From Bradyrhizobium tropiciagri (GTDB lineage: Bacteria > Pseudomonadota > Alphaproteobacteria > Rhizobiales > Xanthobacteraceae): a stretch of 32,444 bases of DNA. The stretch is taken from positions 1 to 32,444 of the forward strand of contig NZ_LFLZ01000092.1 in NCBI RefSeq assembly GCF_001189845.1, read 5' to 3'. Positions within the stretch are counted from its first letter, which is position 1. The number at the start of each line of letters is the position of its first letter. Below are positions 8,680 to 16,788 of the stretch, piece after piece. The position numbers and the translations under genes are program-made. The notes under the pieces are model-generated. The model searched no databases, was not told the origin of the DNA, and saw nothing but the letters and a program-made list of their open reading frames with translations.

Positions 8680-8754
8680 TTCGGTCTCCATTCAACCTGA
8701 GAATGTCAGGGAACACGCCAGACATAACTCACGGTGAAGTGGCCTGAAGTCAAC

Positions 8755-8768
8755 GAAACCGGTTTTCT
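8755..8768. promoter_or_regulatory. Candidate sulfur-regulon operator upstream of sbp
   Basis: A GAAACCGGTTTTC palindrome lies about 75 bases upstream of the sbp start. On the minus strand it reads AGAAAA-CCGG-TTTC. Similar AGAAAA-N3-TTTC sequences occur before cysG and before cysD, which suggests a shared regulator. The motif is short and its spacing differs by one base, so this is tentative. Confidence 0.35.
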
Positions 8769-8875
8769 TTGTTTTCAGCGGCGCAGCGCGCTTGTGCTAC
8801 GAAGCCGCTGCACTGCGAAGGCTTTGTCACGTCGCCAAACCGCAATGAAACATCATCGCGATCTGGCGCGGTGGC

Positions 8876-9604
8876 CTACGACATCTTCATCGTGTGGATG
8901 CCGCATTCAGTCTTCGCGCGGCCACGCCAGCGGCCGTCGCGGGCATCCTCGCCGGTTGCGGACCGGCTCGAGCAAGGCATACACCCGACCGACTGATATC
9001 CCGATGCGACAAGAGGATGCGGCGGCAGGTTGCCGAGTGCGTAGATCGCCTCGATCTCCTCGCGCGAAACATGGGCGAACGGATTGAATTTCAGCCTGGC
9101 ACTGTCGTCCTCGACGACGGGGATTTCAGTGCGGGCACCGCCCTGGAACCGCTTGCGGCCGTTGATCCAGCCGGCAAACGGCTTCAGCGCACGTGCCAGC
9201 GGCTCGACCTTGCGGATGCGGCAGCAGGCGTCGGGATCGGTGAACCATAGCTCACGGTCCGGATCCTGGCGCGACAACGCGTCTTCGTCCGGCTTGATCG
9301 AGCGCACATCGGTAAGGCCGAGCGTCTTGATCAGCGTGTCGCGATACGCCAGCGTCTCCTCGAACAGCCAGCCGGTATCGAGGAACACCACCGGGATCGC
9401 CGGATCGACATCCGCCATCACCTTGAGCAGCGCGGCGGACTCGGTGCCGAACGACGACACCAGCGCCAATTTCTCGCGGCCGACCGTCTGCAACGCGGCC
9501 GCGATCACCTCGGCGGGCGATGCGCTGCGCAGCGCGCGATCGAGCTCATCGGCCGCGGGCAACGCGACGGACGCCGCCGGGAGTTCTCGTACGAGCGTGC
9601 TCAC
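8876..9604 (-). CDS. cysH: Assimilatory adenylylsulfate (APS) reductase CysH
   Basis: The enzyme reduces APS to sulfite and AMP using thioredoxin or glutathione in the cytoplasm. The 242 residues show the PP-loop-derived 'VSSFGTESAALL' at about 49-60 and the catalytic-tail motif ECGIH at 233-237. They also carry four cysteines as Cys127-Cys128 and Cys208-x-x-Cys211, the ligand set of the [4Fe-4S] cluster. That cluster marks the APS-using form rather than the PAPS-using E. coli form. The start GTG 9604 overlaps the stop of the DUF934 gene by four bases (GTGA), so the pair is translationally coupled. Confidence 0.94.
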   Translation of the reverse strand: MSTLVRELPAASVALPAADELDRALRSASPAEVIAAALQTVGREKLALVSSFGTESAALLKVMADVDPAIPVVFLDTGWLFEETLAYRDTLIKTLGLTDVRSIKPDEDALSRQDPDRELWFTDPDACCRIRKVEPLARALKPFAGWINGRKRFQGGARTEIPVVEDDSARLKFNPFAHVSREEIEAIYALGNLPPHPLVASGYQSVGCMPCSSRSATGEDARDGRWRGRAKTECGIHTMKMS

Positions 9605-10116
9605 TGGCCGGCGCTCTCCGAATGACGCAGCTGCATGCGGCGGTTGAGCGCGGTGACGCGGCCATCGCCGGTCGGTTGGTAGAACACCGAATAGCGCTTC
9701 ATGGTCTGGACGAACGCGTCGGCGTCGGCATCCTTCTTCACCTCGAAGGCATCGAAGCCGGCGCGGGTCATGAACACGAACTGGTCGCGCAGGATCTGCC
9801 CGGTGGCACGCAGCTCGCCGTCATAGCCGTAACGCTCGCGCAGCAGGCGCGCCTGGCTGTAGGCGCGGCCGTCGCGGAAGGTCGGAAACACCAGCGCGAC
9901 CGAGGCAAGGCGATCGAGATGCGGCACCAGATCGCCGAGATTGCGGTTGTTCGGCCAGATCACGCCGACCTTGCCTGCGCGGCGCAGCAGCGCCTCCGGA
10001 TCGGCGAGAAAACGCTCGGCCGAGACCAGCACCGCGCCGTCGCCCGGCAACTCGGCGCCGTCGACAACATGCACGAACGGATCGGTCGTGATTCTTCCCT
10101 GCTTAACGAGTGGCAT
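9601..10116 (-). CDS. DUF934 protein of the sulfite-reduction operon
   Basis: The 171-residue cytoplasmic protein belongs to the DUF934 family, found next to cysI and cysH in many alpha- and betaproteobacteria. Recognisable runs are 'VIWPNNRNLGDLVPHLDRLA', 'VALVFPTFRDGRAYSQARLLRERY' (shown here in part) and 'RATGQILRDQFVFM'. Its biochemical role is not established; operon position suggests an accessory part in sulfite or APS reduction. It overlaps cysI by 14 bases at its start (ATG 10116) and cysH by four bases at its end. Confidence 0.9.
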   Translation of the reverse strand: MPLVKQGRITTDPFVHVVDGAELPGDGAVLVSAERFLADPEALLRRAGKVGVIWPNNRNLGDLVPHLDRLASVALVFPTFRDGRAYSQARLLRERYGYDGELRATGQILRDQFVFMTRAGFDAFEVKKDADADAFVQTMKRYSVFYQPTGDGRVTALNRRMQLRHSESAGQ

Positions 10117-11758
10117 AGACGCGCTCCCTGATCGGCTCGACGCCCAGACGCTTCACCGTATCGACGAACAATTCCTCGGGACGGTCGCGCAGCGCGAGAT
10201 AGGCTTCGACGATGTCTTCGATCACGTCGGCGACTTCCGCATAGGGAACGGCCGGGCCGATCAAGGTGCCCAACTGCGCGTTCTCGTCGGCGCGGCCGCC
10301 GATCGTGATCTGGTAGAATTCCTCACCGTTCTTCTCGACGCCGAGAATGCCGATGTGGCCGACATGGTGATGGCCGCAGGCATTGATGCAGCCGGAGATG
10401 TTGATGTGCAGCCGGCCGATCAGGTCGGCGGTGTCGTGGTTGGCGAAACGCCGCGTCAGTTCCTGCGCGATCGGGATCGAGCGCGCATTGGCCAGCGAGC
10501 AGTAATCCAGCCCCGGGCAGGCGATGATGTCGGTGACCAGGTTGACGTTCGGCGTCGCAAGGCCAAGGCGATCGAGCGCCTTGAACAGAAGCGGCAGATC
10601 GCGCTTGGCGACGTGCGGCAGCGCCAGGTTCTGCTCATGGCCGACGCGGATCTCGCCGAACGAATATTTGTCGGCGAGGTCGGCGACTGCATCCATCTGC
10701 TCGGCGGTGGCGTCACCCGGAGGGCCACCGACCGGCTTCAGCGACAGCGTCACGATCGAATAGCCCTGCACCTTGTGCGCCGACACCGAGTTCTTGCGCC
10801 AGCGCTCGAACAGCGGATCGTGCGCGGCCTGCTTCAGCTCGTCCGGCATATGCGGCAGCTTTTCGTAAGCCGGATAGGAGAAGCGCGAGCGGACCTCCTC
10901 GATGGCGGCGTGATCGAGCGTCAGCCCGACATCGCCCATCGCCTTCCACTCCTCCTCGACCTCCTTGGCGAACTTCTCGATGCCGAGCTCGTGCACCAGG
11001 ATCTTGATGCGCGCCTTGTAGATGTTGTCGCGGCGGCCGTACTGGTTGTAGACGCGCAGGATCGCCTCGATGTAGCTCAGGATATCGCGCCCGGGGACGA
11101 ACGGCTTGATGGTCTTGGCGATGAACGGGGTGCGGCCGAGGCCGCCGCCGACCAGCACTTCGAAGCCGGTCTCGCCGTCGGCATTCTTGTGCAGGCGCAG
11201 GCCAATGTCGTGGATCTTGATCGCGGCGCGGTCGTGCTCGGCAGCGGTGATCGCGATCTTGAACTTGCGCGGCAGGAACGAGAATTCCGGATGCAGCGTG
11301 GTGTGCTGGCGGATCAGCTCCGACCAGATCCGCGGATCCTCGATCTCGCCGGGCGCGACGCCAGCCCACTGGTCCGAAGTGACGTTGCGCATGTTGTTGC
11401 CGGAGGTCTGCATCGCGTGGATGCCGACCTCGGCGAGATCGGACAGCGCATCGGGCAGCTCGGCGAGCTTGATCCAGTTGAACTGGATGTTCTGCCGCGT
11501 GGTGAAATGGCCATAGCCGCGATCGTAGCGGCGCGCGACATGAGCGAGCCGGCGCAGCTGCTTCGACGACAGCGTGCCGTAGGGGATCGCGACGCGGAAC
11601 ATGTAGGCGTGCAGCTGCAAGTACACGCCGTTCTGCAGGCGCAGGATCTTGAATTCGTCCTCGGTGAGCTCGCCGGAGAGGCGGCGCTTCACCTGGTCGC
11701 GGAATTCCGAAACACGCTCGTTGATCAGCGTGCGGTCGAGTTCGTCATAAGCATACAT
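10103..11758 (-). CDS. cysI: Assimilatory sulfite reductase hemoprotein (nitrite/sulfite reductase family)
   Basis: The enzyme carries out the six-electron reduction of sulfite to sulfide on a siroheme coupled to a [4Fe-4S] cluster. The 551 residues hold two ferredoxin-like half domains and two siroheme domains. The four cluster ligands are Cys414, Cys420, Cys457 and Cys461 (C-x5-C ... C-x3-C). 'GHFTTRQNIQFNWIKL' near residue 83 lines the substrate site. No flavoprotein subunit (CysJ) is encoded nearby, so electrons probably come from ferredoxin or another donor. Assignment to sulfite rather than nitrite rests on its place between cysG and cysH. It starts 27 bases after the DUF2849 gene. Confidence 0.93.
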   Translation of the reverse strand: MYAYDELDRTLINERVSEFRDQVKRRLSGELTEDEFKILRLQNGVYLQLHAYMFRVAIPYGTLSSKQLRRLAHVARRYDRGYGHFTTRQNIQFNWIKLAELPDALSDLAEVGIHAMQTSGNNMRNVTSDQWAGVAPGEIEDPRIWSELIRQHTTLHPEFSFLPRKFKIAITAAEHDRAAIKIHDIGLRLHKNADGETGFEVLVGGGLGRTPFIAKTIKPFVPGRDILSYIEAILRVYNQYGRRDNIYKARIKILVHELGIEKFAKEVEEEWKAMGDVGLTLDHAAIEEVRSRFSYPAYEKLPHMPDELKQAAHDPLFERWRKNSVSAHKVQGYSIVTLSLKPVGGPPGDATAEQMDAVADLADKYSFGEIRVGHEQNLALPHVAKRDLPLLFKALDRLGLATPNVNLVTDIIACPGLDYCSLANARSIPIAQELTRRFANHDTADLIGRLHINISGCINACGHHHVGHIGILGVEKNGEEFYQITIGGRADENAQLGTLIGPAVPYAEVADVIEDIVEAYLALRDRPEELFVDTVKRLGVEPIRERVYATR

Positions 11759-11785
11759 GTTCGATGAGCCTTAACGCGGCGCGCC

Positions 11786-12103
11786 TTACGCGGGAACCTG
11801 GAGATCGATGGTGACGCCCTTGGCGCGGATATGTTCGCGGAGATTGCCCGGCTTCACCTTGCCGCCGTCCTTGAGTTCGACCGGCGCGATATAGGGGCCG
11901 ACCGCGCCGACGTCGTCGGCGGTGGCTTCGGCCAGCAGCGCGCGGGCCTCGTCAGACGTGGTGACGATCGCGGAGTCGGCGAGTTCGGTGGACCAGCCTT
12001 GCTTGGCGGTTCGGTACACCACGGCGCCGTCCCAGGTCCGGTTGGCGGTGACCATCGAGGGGCCCGTGATCCTGATTTTCTTCTGTTCAAGCGGAGAGGT
12101 CAT
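11786..12103 (-). CDS. DUF2849 protein of the sulfite-reduction operon
   Basis: This 105-residue soluble protein is of the DUF2849 family, typically encoded between cysG and cysI in alphaproteobacteria. The N-terminal half carries 'GAVVYRTAKQGWSTEL' and 'AIVTTSDEARALLAEA', and a Lys/Arg-containing C-terminal tail ends '...LREHIRAKGVTIDL'. The function is unknown; constant linkage suggests support of sulfite reductase assembly or electron supply, which is inference. Start ATG 12103 overlaps the cysG stop by four bases (ATGA); a longer frame to 12172 would run deep into cysG and is not credible. Confidence 0.88.
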   Translation of the reverse strand: MTSPLEQKKIRITGPSMVTANRTWDGAVVYRTAKQGWSTELADSAIVTTSDEARALLAEATADDVGAVGPYIAPVELKDGGKVKPGNLREHIRAKGVTIDLQVPA

Positions 12104-13551
12104 TCGGCAGCTTTCAGCAGTTCGGAGAACATCTGGTTGGAGAACAGTTGGGTGACGTTGGATCGGCTCCACGGCGCGGAATGCGCAACCACGTCGCCGA
12201 CGATGAGAACAGCGGGACCGCCGTCGACCTGTTTGACCAGCTCGGGCAGCCGCGCCAGCGTGCCGACCGCGGCCCTGGCGTCGGGCCGCGTCACGCGCGC
12301 AAACACGCCGACCGGCGTTTCCGGCGAGCGGCCCGCGGCGAGCAGGCCTTCACGGATCGACGGCGCCGCGGTCATGCCCATGTAGACGACGACGGTCATC
12401 TTGGTGTCGGTCAGCACCGACCAGTCGACGACCTCGGCATCGCGCGCCTTGTGCGCGGTGAGGAAAGTGATGCGCAGCGCCTCGTGCCGGAAGGTCAGCG
12501 GCACTTCGAATTGCGCGGCCGCGCCGAGACCGGCGGAGACGCCGGGAATAATGGAGTACGCGACACCGGCATCGCGCAGCGCTTCGATTTCCTCGCCGCC
12601 GCGGCCGAAGATAAAGGGATCGCCGCCCTTCAGCCGCACCGCACGCTGGCCCGACTGCGCCGCCTCGATCATCAGGCGGTTGGTGGCGTCCTGGCCGATG
12701 CCGGGCTTGCCGACGCGGCGGCCAACCGGAATTCGCGTGGCATCGCGGCGGATGCGGTCGAGAATTTCAGGCGACACCAATTCGTCATGGAACACGACGT
12801 CGGCATCCTGCAGCGCGCGCAGCGCCTTCACCGTGAGCAGATCCGGATCGCCGGGACCGGCGCCGACCAGCGTCACATGACCGACGGCCTTGCCTTCGCT
12901 ATCAGCGCCGGCGAATGCGGCGGGATCGCTGATCGCGTTCAGCGCCTGCTCGGCTTCATCGTTGCGGCCGGCCAGCACCAGCGCGCCGATCGGGCCGTCG
13001 ACGATGCGTTCCCAGAAGCGGCGGCGCAGCGGAAACTCGTCGATGCGGGCATGCATCGCCTTGCGGAAGCGGCCGATGAAGCCGGCGAGATCGCCGATCC
13101 GCGCCGGCAGCACGGCTTCGATCTTCTCGCGGATACGACGTGCCACCACCGGCGACGTGCCGCCGGTGCCGACCGCGACCACGACATCGCCGCGATCGAC
13201 GATCGCAGGCATGATGAAGGTGGAGTGCTCGAGGTCGTCCATCACGTTGACCGGCAGGCCAATCGCCTTGGCGCGCACCGACATCGCGACACCGACCTCG
13301 CCAGCGCCGGCACAGAGCACGGCGATGACATCGGACAGATCGGCAGTGAGCGGATCGCCCTCGGCGCGCTCGATGCGCGCGGCATCCTCCGCCGCGATGC
13401 CCGCGAGCTCATGATCACCGTCGGTCGCGTACCAGCGAACCGCGGCGCCGGCGGCTGCGAGCAGCCGCAACTTGGCGCGCACGAGCTCGCCCGCTCCAAC
13501 GAGCAGTACCTTGCCGCTTTGCAGATCCAGAAACACTGGCAGATATCGCAT
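12100..13551 (-). CDS. cysG: Siroheme synthase CysG (trifunctional)
   Basis: The protein makes siroheme, the cofactor of CysI, from uroporphyrinogen III. The N-terminal half (about residues 1-205) is the precorrin-2 dehydrogenase/ferrochelatase, with the NAD-binding 'VLLVGAGELVRAKL' near residue 15. The C-terminal half (about 220-460) is uroporphyrinogen-III methyltransferase, with 'VTLVGAGPGDPDLLTVKALR', 'VRLKGGDPFIFGRGGEE' and 'IPGVSAGLGAAA'. Its 483 residues are close to the length of fused CysG. It is the first gene of the minus-strand array and is divergent from cysD. GTP-free start ATG 13551 is preceded by GGGGAAGCG about 9-16 bases upstream. Confidence 0.94.
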   Translation of the reverse strand: MRYLPVFLDLQSGKVLLVGAGELVRAKLRLLAAAGAAVRWYATDGDHELAGIAAEDAARIERAEGDPLTADLSDVIAVLCAGAGEVGVAMSVRAKAIGLPVNVMDDLEHSTFIMPAIVDRGDVVVAVGTGGTSPVVARRIREKIEAVLPARIGDLAGFIGRFRKAMHARIDEFPLRRRFWERIVDGPIGALVLAGRNDEAEQALNAISDPAAFAGADSEGKAVGHVTLVGAGPGDPDLLTVKALRALQDADVVFHDELVSPEILDRIRRDATRIPVGRRVGKPGIGQDATNRLMIEAAQSGQRAVRLKGGDPFIFGRGGEEIEALRDAGVAYSIIPGVSAGLGAAAQFEVPLTFRHEALRITFLTAHKARDAEVVDWSVLTDTKMTVVVYMGMTAAPSIREGLLAAGRSPETPVGVFARVTRPDARAAVGTLARLPELVKQVDGGPAVLIVGDVVAHSAPWSRSNVTQLFSNQMFSELLKAAE

Positions 13552-13693
13552 CAGACACTCGCTTCCCCAATTTGGGGGTTGACTGAAATTATTTTCTATT
13601 TATCTCTCGATCAAGCCCGACAAAGAGAAAATTATTTCTTCTCTATTGCAGCGCAACTTTAGAATTTTCAACTCCACAGGCCAAGGCCAAGAG
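13552..13693. promoter_or_regulatory. Divergent cysG / cysD control region
   Basis: The gap between the divergent cys operons is strikingly AT-rich against a GC-rich background, so both promoters probably lie here. Two near-identical elements, 13585-13597 and 13626-13638, form an inverted pair with a single central mismatch and share the core AAATTATTT as a direct repeat 43 bases apart. Nearer cysG is a separate palindrome CCCCAA-T-TTGGGG (13565-13577). These are good candidates for operators that let one sulfur-responsive regulator control both directions. No regulator gene is present in the window. Confidence 0.55.
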
Positions 13694-14590
13694 ATGCATC
13701 TTCTCGACAACGAATCCGTCGCTGCCGGAACGCGGTCCGCAGCCCTTGCACAAGCATCTTCCGTGCCGGGAATTCCGGTCGCTCAGCCGCCGTCGATGGA
13801 TCATCTCGACGAACTGGAGGCGCAGAGCATCTACATCCTGCGCGAGGCGTTCGCCCGGTTGAAGAAACTCGCGCTGCTGTGGTCGCTCGGCAAAGATTCC
13901 AACGTGATGATCTGGCTGGCGCGCAAGGCGTTCTTCGGCCGCGTCCCGTTCCCGGCGCTGCATGTCGACACCGGCAAGAAGTTTCCGGAGATGTATGCGT
14001 TCCGCGATCGCTTCGGAAAGGAATGGGATCTCGATCTGCGCGTCGAGCCCTGCCCGCCGATCGACGCCGTCGACCCCACTCTGCCGCCGGCGGCGCGTTC
14101 CGCTGCGCGCAAGACGGAAGGGCTCAAATGGGCGCTCAACAAATACGGCTTTGACGGATTGATCGCCGGCATCCGGCGCGACGAAGAGGCGACCCGCGCC
14201 AAGGAGCGCGTGTTCTCGCCGCGCGGCCTCGAGGGCGAATGGGACGTGCGCGACCAGCCGCCGGAGTTCTGGGATCACTTCAACGCCTCGCCGCCGCAAG
14301 GCGCGCATTTGCGCATCCATCCGATCCTGCATTGGACCGAGGCCGACATCTGGGCCTACACCAAGCGCGAAGGCATTCCGATCATCCCGCTCTATCTCGC
14401 CAAGGACGGCAAGCGCTATCGCTCGCTGGGGGATCAGGACATCACCAACCCGGTCGCCTCCACCGCATCCAACATCGACGAGATCCTCGCCGAGCTCGAC
14501 GCCACCAAGATCCCGGAGCGCGCCGGCCGCGCGCTCGATCACGAGACCGAGGATGCGTTCGAGCGGCTTCGCGTCGCCGGCTATCTCTGA
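13694..14590 (+). CDS. cysD: Sulfate adenylyltransferase subunit 2 CysD
   Basis: This is the catalytic ATP-sulfurylase subunit that makes APS from sulfate and ATP, working with the CysN GTPase. The PP-loop is 'SLGKDSNVM', followed by 'HVDTGKKFPEMYAFRDRF', 'IAGIRRDEEATRAKER' and 'HWTEADIWAY', all standard for CysD. The conserved domain starts at 'MDHLDELEAQSIYILREA', which is ATG 13796. ATG 13694 gives 298 residues with a non-conserved Ala/Ser/Pro-rich leader and a purine-rich AAGGCCAAGAG ahead of it. TTG 13646 is also in frame. The true start is therefore 13694 or 13796. cysNC follows after 48 bases. Confidence 0.92.
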   Translation: MHLLDNESVAAGTRSAALAQASSVPGIPVAQPPSMDHLDELEAQSIYILREAFARLKKLALLWSLGKDSNVMIWLARKAFFGRVPFPALHVDTGKKFPEMYAFRDRFGKEWDLDLRVEPCPPIDAVDPTLPPAARSAARKTEGLKWALNKYGFDGLIAGIRRDEEATRAKERVFSPRGLEGEWDVRDQPPEFWDHFNASPPQGAHLRIHPILHWTEADIWAYTKREGIPIIPLYLAKDGKRYRSLGDQDITNPVASTASNIDEILAELDATKIPERAGRALDHETEDAFERLRVAGYL

Positions 14591-14638
14591 TCACCCCCGA
14601 AGCAATCAGTTGGCTTTCCACTTCGTGCGAGCGTTCCG

Positions 14639-16558
14639 ATGAACATGATCCTTCCCACCGCCTCGATCTCGGCAACGCCCAATGGCACCACCCGGCCGCA
14701 GGTACGCATCGTCATCGTCGGCCATGTCGACCACGGCAAGTCCACCCTGGTGGGCCGGCTGCTGCACGAGACCGGCAGCCTGCCGGACGGCAAGCTCGAG
14801 ATGCTGAAGGCGGTCAGTGCACGGCGCGGCATGCCGTTCGAATGGTCGTTCCTGCTCGACGCGCTGCAGACCGAGCGCGACCAGGGCATCACCATCGACA
14901 CCACCCAGATTCGCTTCCGCACCCGCTCGCGCGACGTCGTGCTGATCGACGCGCCCGGCCACGCAGAGTTCTTGCGCAACATGATCACCGGCGCCTCGCA
15001 GGCCGACGGCGCGGTGTTGATCATCGACGCGCTCGAAGGCGTCCGCTCGCAGACGCGGCGGCACGGCTATCTGCTGCACCTGCTCGGCGTGAAGCAGGTC
15101 GCGGTGGTCGTCAACAAGATGGACCGGGTCGATTTCAGCGCTGCGCGATTCAACGAGATCAGCGAGGAAATCTCGGCACACCTGATCGGCCTCGGCGTGA
15201 CGCCGACCGCGGTGGTGCCGATCTCGGCGCGTGATGGCGACGGCGTCGCCGAGCACACGCCGCGGATCGAATGGTACAAGGGACCGACCGTGGTCGAGGC
15301 GCTCGACGCGCTCGAGCCGGCGAAGCCGCTGGCGGAGCTGCCGCTGCGGCTGCCGGTGCAGGCGATCTACAAGTTCGACGACCGCCGCATCGTGGCGGGC
15401 CGCGTCGAGTCCGGCAGCCTGAAGGCCGGCGACGAGATCGTCATCATGCCGACCGGCAAGATCGCGAAGATCAAGACGGTCGAAAGCTGGCCGGTGACGC
15501 CGGTTGGCGGCCCGCAGGGCGCCGGCCGCTCGGTCGGCATCACACTCGACCGCGAATTGTTCCTCGAGCGCGGCGACATCATCGGACACAGCGGGCAGAG
15601 CCCGCGCGACACCCGCCGCATCCGCGCGCGGATCTTCTGGCTGCACGACAAGCCGCTGACCAAGGGCGAGCAGATCCTGATCCGGCTCGGCACCAAGGAA
15701 AGCCGCGCCACCGTGGTCGCGATCGAAAAAGCGATCGATCCCGGCGCGCTGTCCAACGAAGAAAACAGCGCGATTGCGCGCAACCACGTCGGCGAGATCG
15801 ACATCTCGCTGGCGCAGCCGGTCGCGACCGATCCCTACACCGACAATCCGCGCACCGGCCGCCTCGTGATCGAGGTCAACGGCCGCATCGCCGGCGGCGG
15901 TCTCGTGCTGTCGGTCGACGCCGGCCGGCCCGCGGTGCCGATCGACATCGTGCCGGTGGAGTCAGCGCTGCGGCCCGACGAGCGCTCGGCGCGCTACCAC
16001 CACAATGGCGCGGTGATCTGGCTGACCGGCCTGCCCGGCTCGGGCAAGTCGACCTTGGCACGGGCGCTGGAACGGCGCCTGTTCAGCAACGGCGGTTCGC
16101 CGATCCTGCTCGATGGCGACACCTTCCGCGCTGGGCTCAACAGCGACCTCGGCTTCTCGCCGCAGGATCGCACCGAGAACATCCGCCGCCTCGCCGAGGT
16201 CGCGACCCATCTGGCGCGCAACGGCCATATCGCGATCGTCGCCGCGGTGTCGCCGTCGGCCGCCGACCGCGCGGCCGCGCGCCGCATCGCCGACAGCGCG
16301 TTCCGCGAAATCTATGTCGCGACCCCGGCCGAGGTCTGCGAGACCCGCGATCCCAAGGGCCATTACGCCAAGGCGCGCGCCGGCGCGCTGCAGGGCTTCA
16401 CCGGCATCGGCAACGATTATCAGCCGCCGGCCGGGAACGAGCTGACCATCGACACCTCGAACCGCTCGGTCAGCGATGCCACCGACGAGATCGAGCGGAT
16501 GCTGGCCACGACCGGCATCCTGTTCGACGAGCTGACCGACCTCGCGGCGAATATCTGA
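14639..16558 (+). CDS. cysNC: Bifunctional sulfate adenylyltransferase GTPase / APS kinase CysNC
   Basis: This fusion protein of 639 residues drives APS synthesis by GTP hydrolysis and phosphorylates APS to PAPS. The N-terminal GTPase (about 1-430) has GHVDHGKST at 28-36, a DAPGH G3 motif near 104 and NKMD near 160, followed by two beta-barrel domains. The C-terminal APS kinase (about 455-639) has its own P-loop GLPGSGKST and the 'DGDTFRAGLNSDLGFSPQDR' motif. In rhizobia similar fusions are known as CysNC or NodQ. It is co-transcribed with cysD. As CysH here looks APS-specific, the kinase activity is not required for cysteine synthesis and may supply PAPS for sulfation. Confidence 0.94.
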   Translation: MNMILPTASISATPNGTTRPQVRIVIVGHVDHGKSTLVGRLLHETGSLPDGKLEMLKAVSARRGMPFEWSFLLDALQTERDQGITIDTTQIRFRTRSRDVVLIDAPGHAEFLRNMITGASQADGAVLIIDALEGVRSQTRRHGYLLHLLGVKQVAVVVNKMDRVDFSAARFNEISEEISAHLIGLGVTPTAVVPISARDGDGVAEHTPRIEWYKGPTVVEALDALEPAKPLAELPLRLPVQAIYKFDDRRIVAGRVESGSLKAGDEIVIMPTGKIAKIKTVESWPVTPVGGPQGAGRSVGITLDRELFLERGDIIGHSGQSPRDTRRIRARIFWLHDKPLTKGEQILIRLGTKESRATVVAIEKAIDPGALSNEENSAIARNHVGEIDISLAQPVATDPYTDNPRTGRLVIEVNGRIAGGGLVLSVDAGRPAVPIDIVPVESALRPDERSARYHHNGAVIWLTGLPGSGKSTLARALERRLFSNGGSPILLDGDTFRAGLNSDLGFSPQDRTENIRRLAEVATHLARNGHIAIVAAVSPSAADRAAARRIADSAFREIYVATPAEVCETRDPKGHYAKARAGALQGFTGIGNDYQPPAGNELTIDTSNRSVSDATDEIERMLATTGILFDELTDLAANI

Positions 16559-16596
16559 CCCGGCTCCGCTGTCGTCGCCCGGCTCGCCGCCTCCGC

Positions 16597-16744
16597 TAAA
16601 GCTTCGGCGCGCCTCAGACCGCAAGCCTCGTCGAAGCCTTAGCGTAGACGGGACCGGGCGACCCAGTATTCCAGAGACAGCAGTGCTTGAGCCGAAAGGC
16701 CGCGGCGTACTGGATGCCCCGCTTGAAGCGGGGCATGACGGCGG
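16597..16744. repeat. Compound palindromic repeat region (copy A)
   Basis: The gap after cysNC has no credible gene and consists mostly of repeats. An imperfect 13-bp inverted repeat pairs 16597-16609 with 16629-16641. It is followed by a dispersed element at about 16650-16744 containing 'CCAGTATTCCAGAGAC' and 'GGCCGCGGCGTACTGGAT', both also found in the element at 25782-25885. Its right half includes its own ATGCCCCGCTT / AAGCGGGGCAT hairpin. The left and right arms of copy A no longer pair with each other, so it looks like a diverged or recombined copy. Confidence 0.75.
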
Positions 16745-16788
16745 TGTGTGAGACGAGAAGCGCACTGTCACGCGACCGCTTCACACGC

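Noticed and set aside
8709..8738. GGAAC with a CGGT about 17 bases downstream on the plus strand near sbp
   Set aside because: The -10 does not match CGTT and there is no plus-strand gene downstream.
9941..11767. 608-codon open frame antisense to cysI
   Set aside because: The composition is typical of a shadow frame, and it has no family features or ribosome site. CysI on the other strand has all cluster ligands.
12148..13662. 504-codon open frame antisense to cysG
   Set aside because: It is a shadow of a well-conserved CysG. It would also cross the divergent cysG/cysD promoter region.
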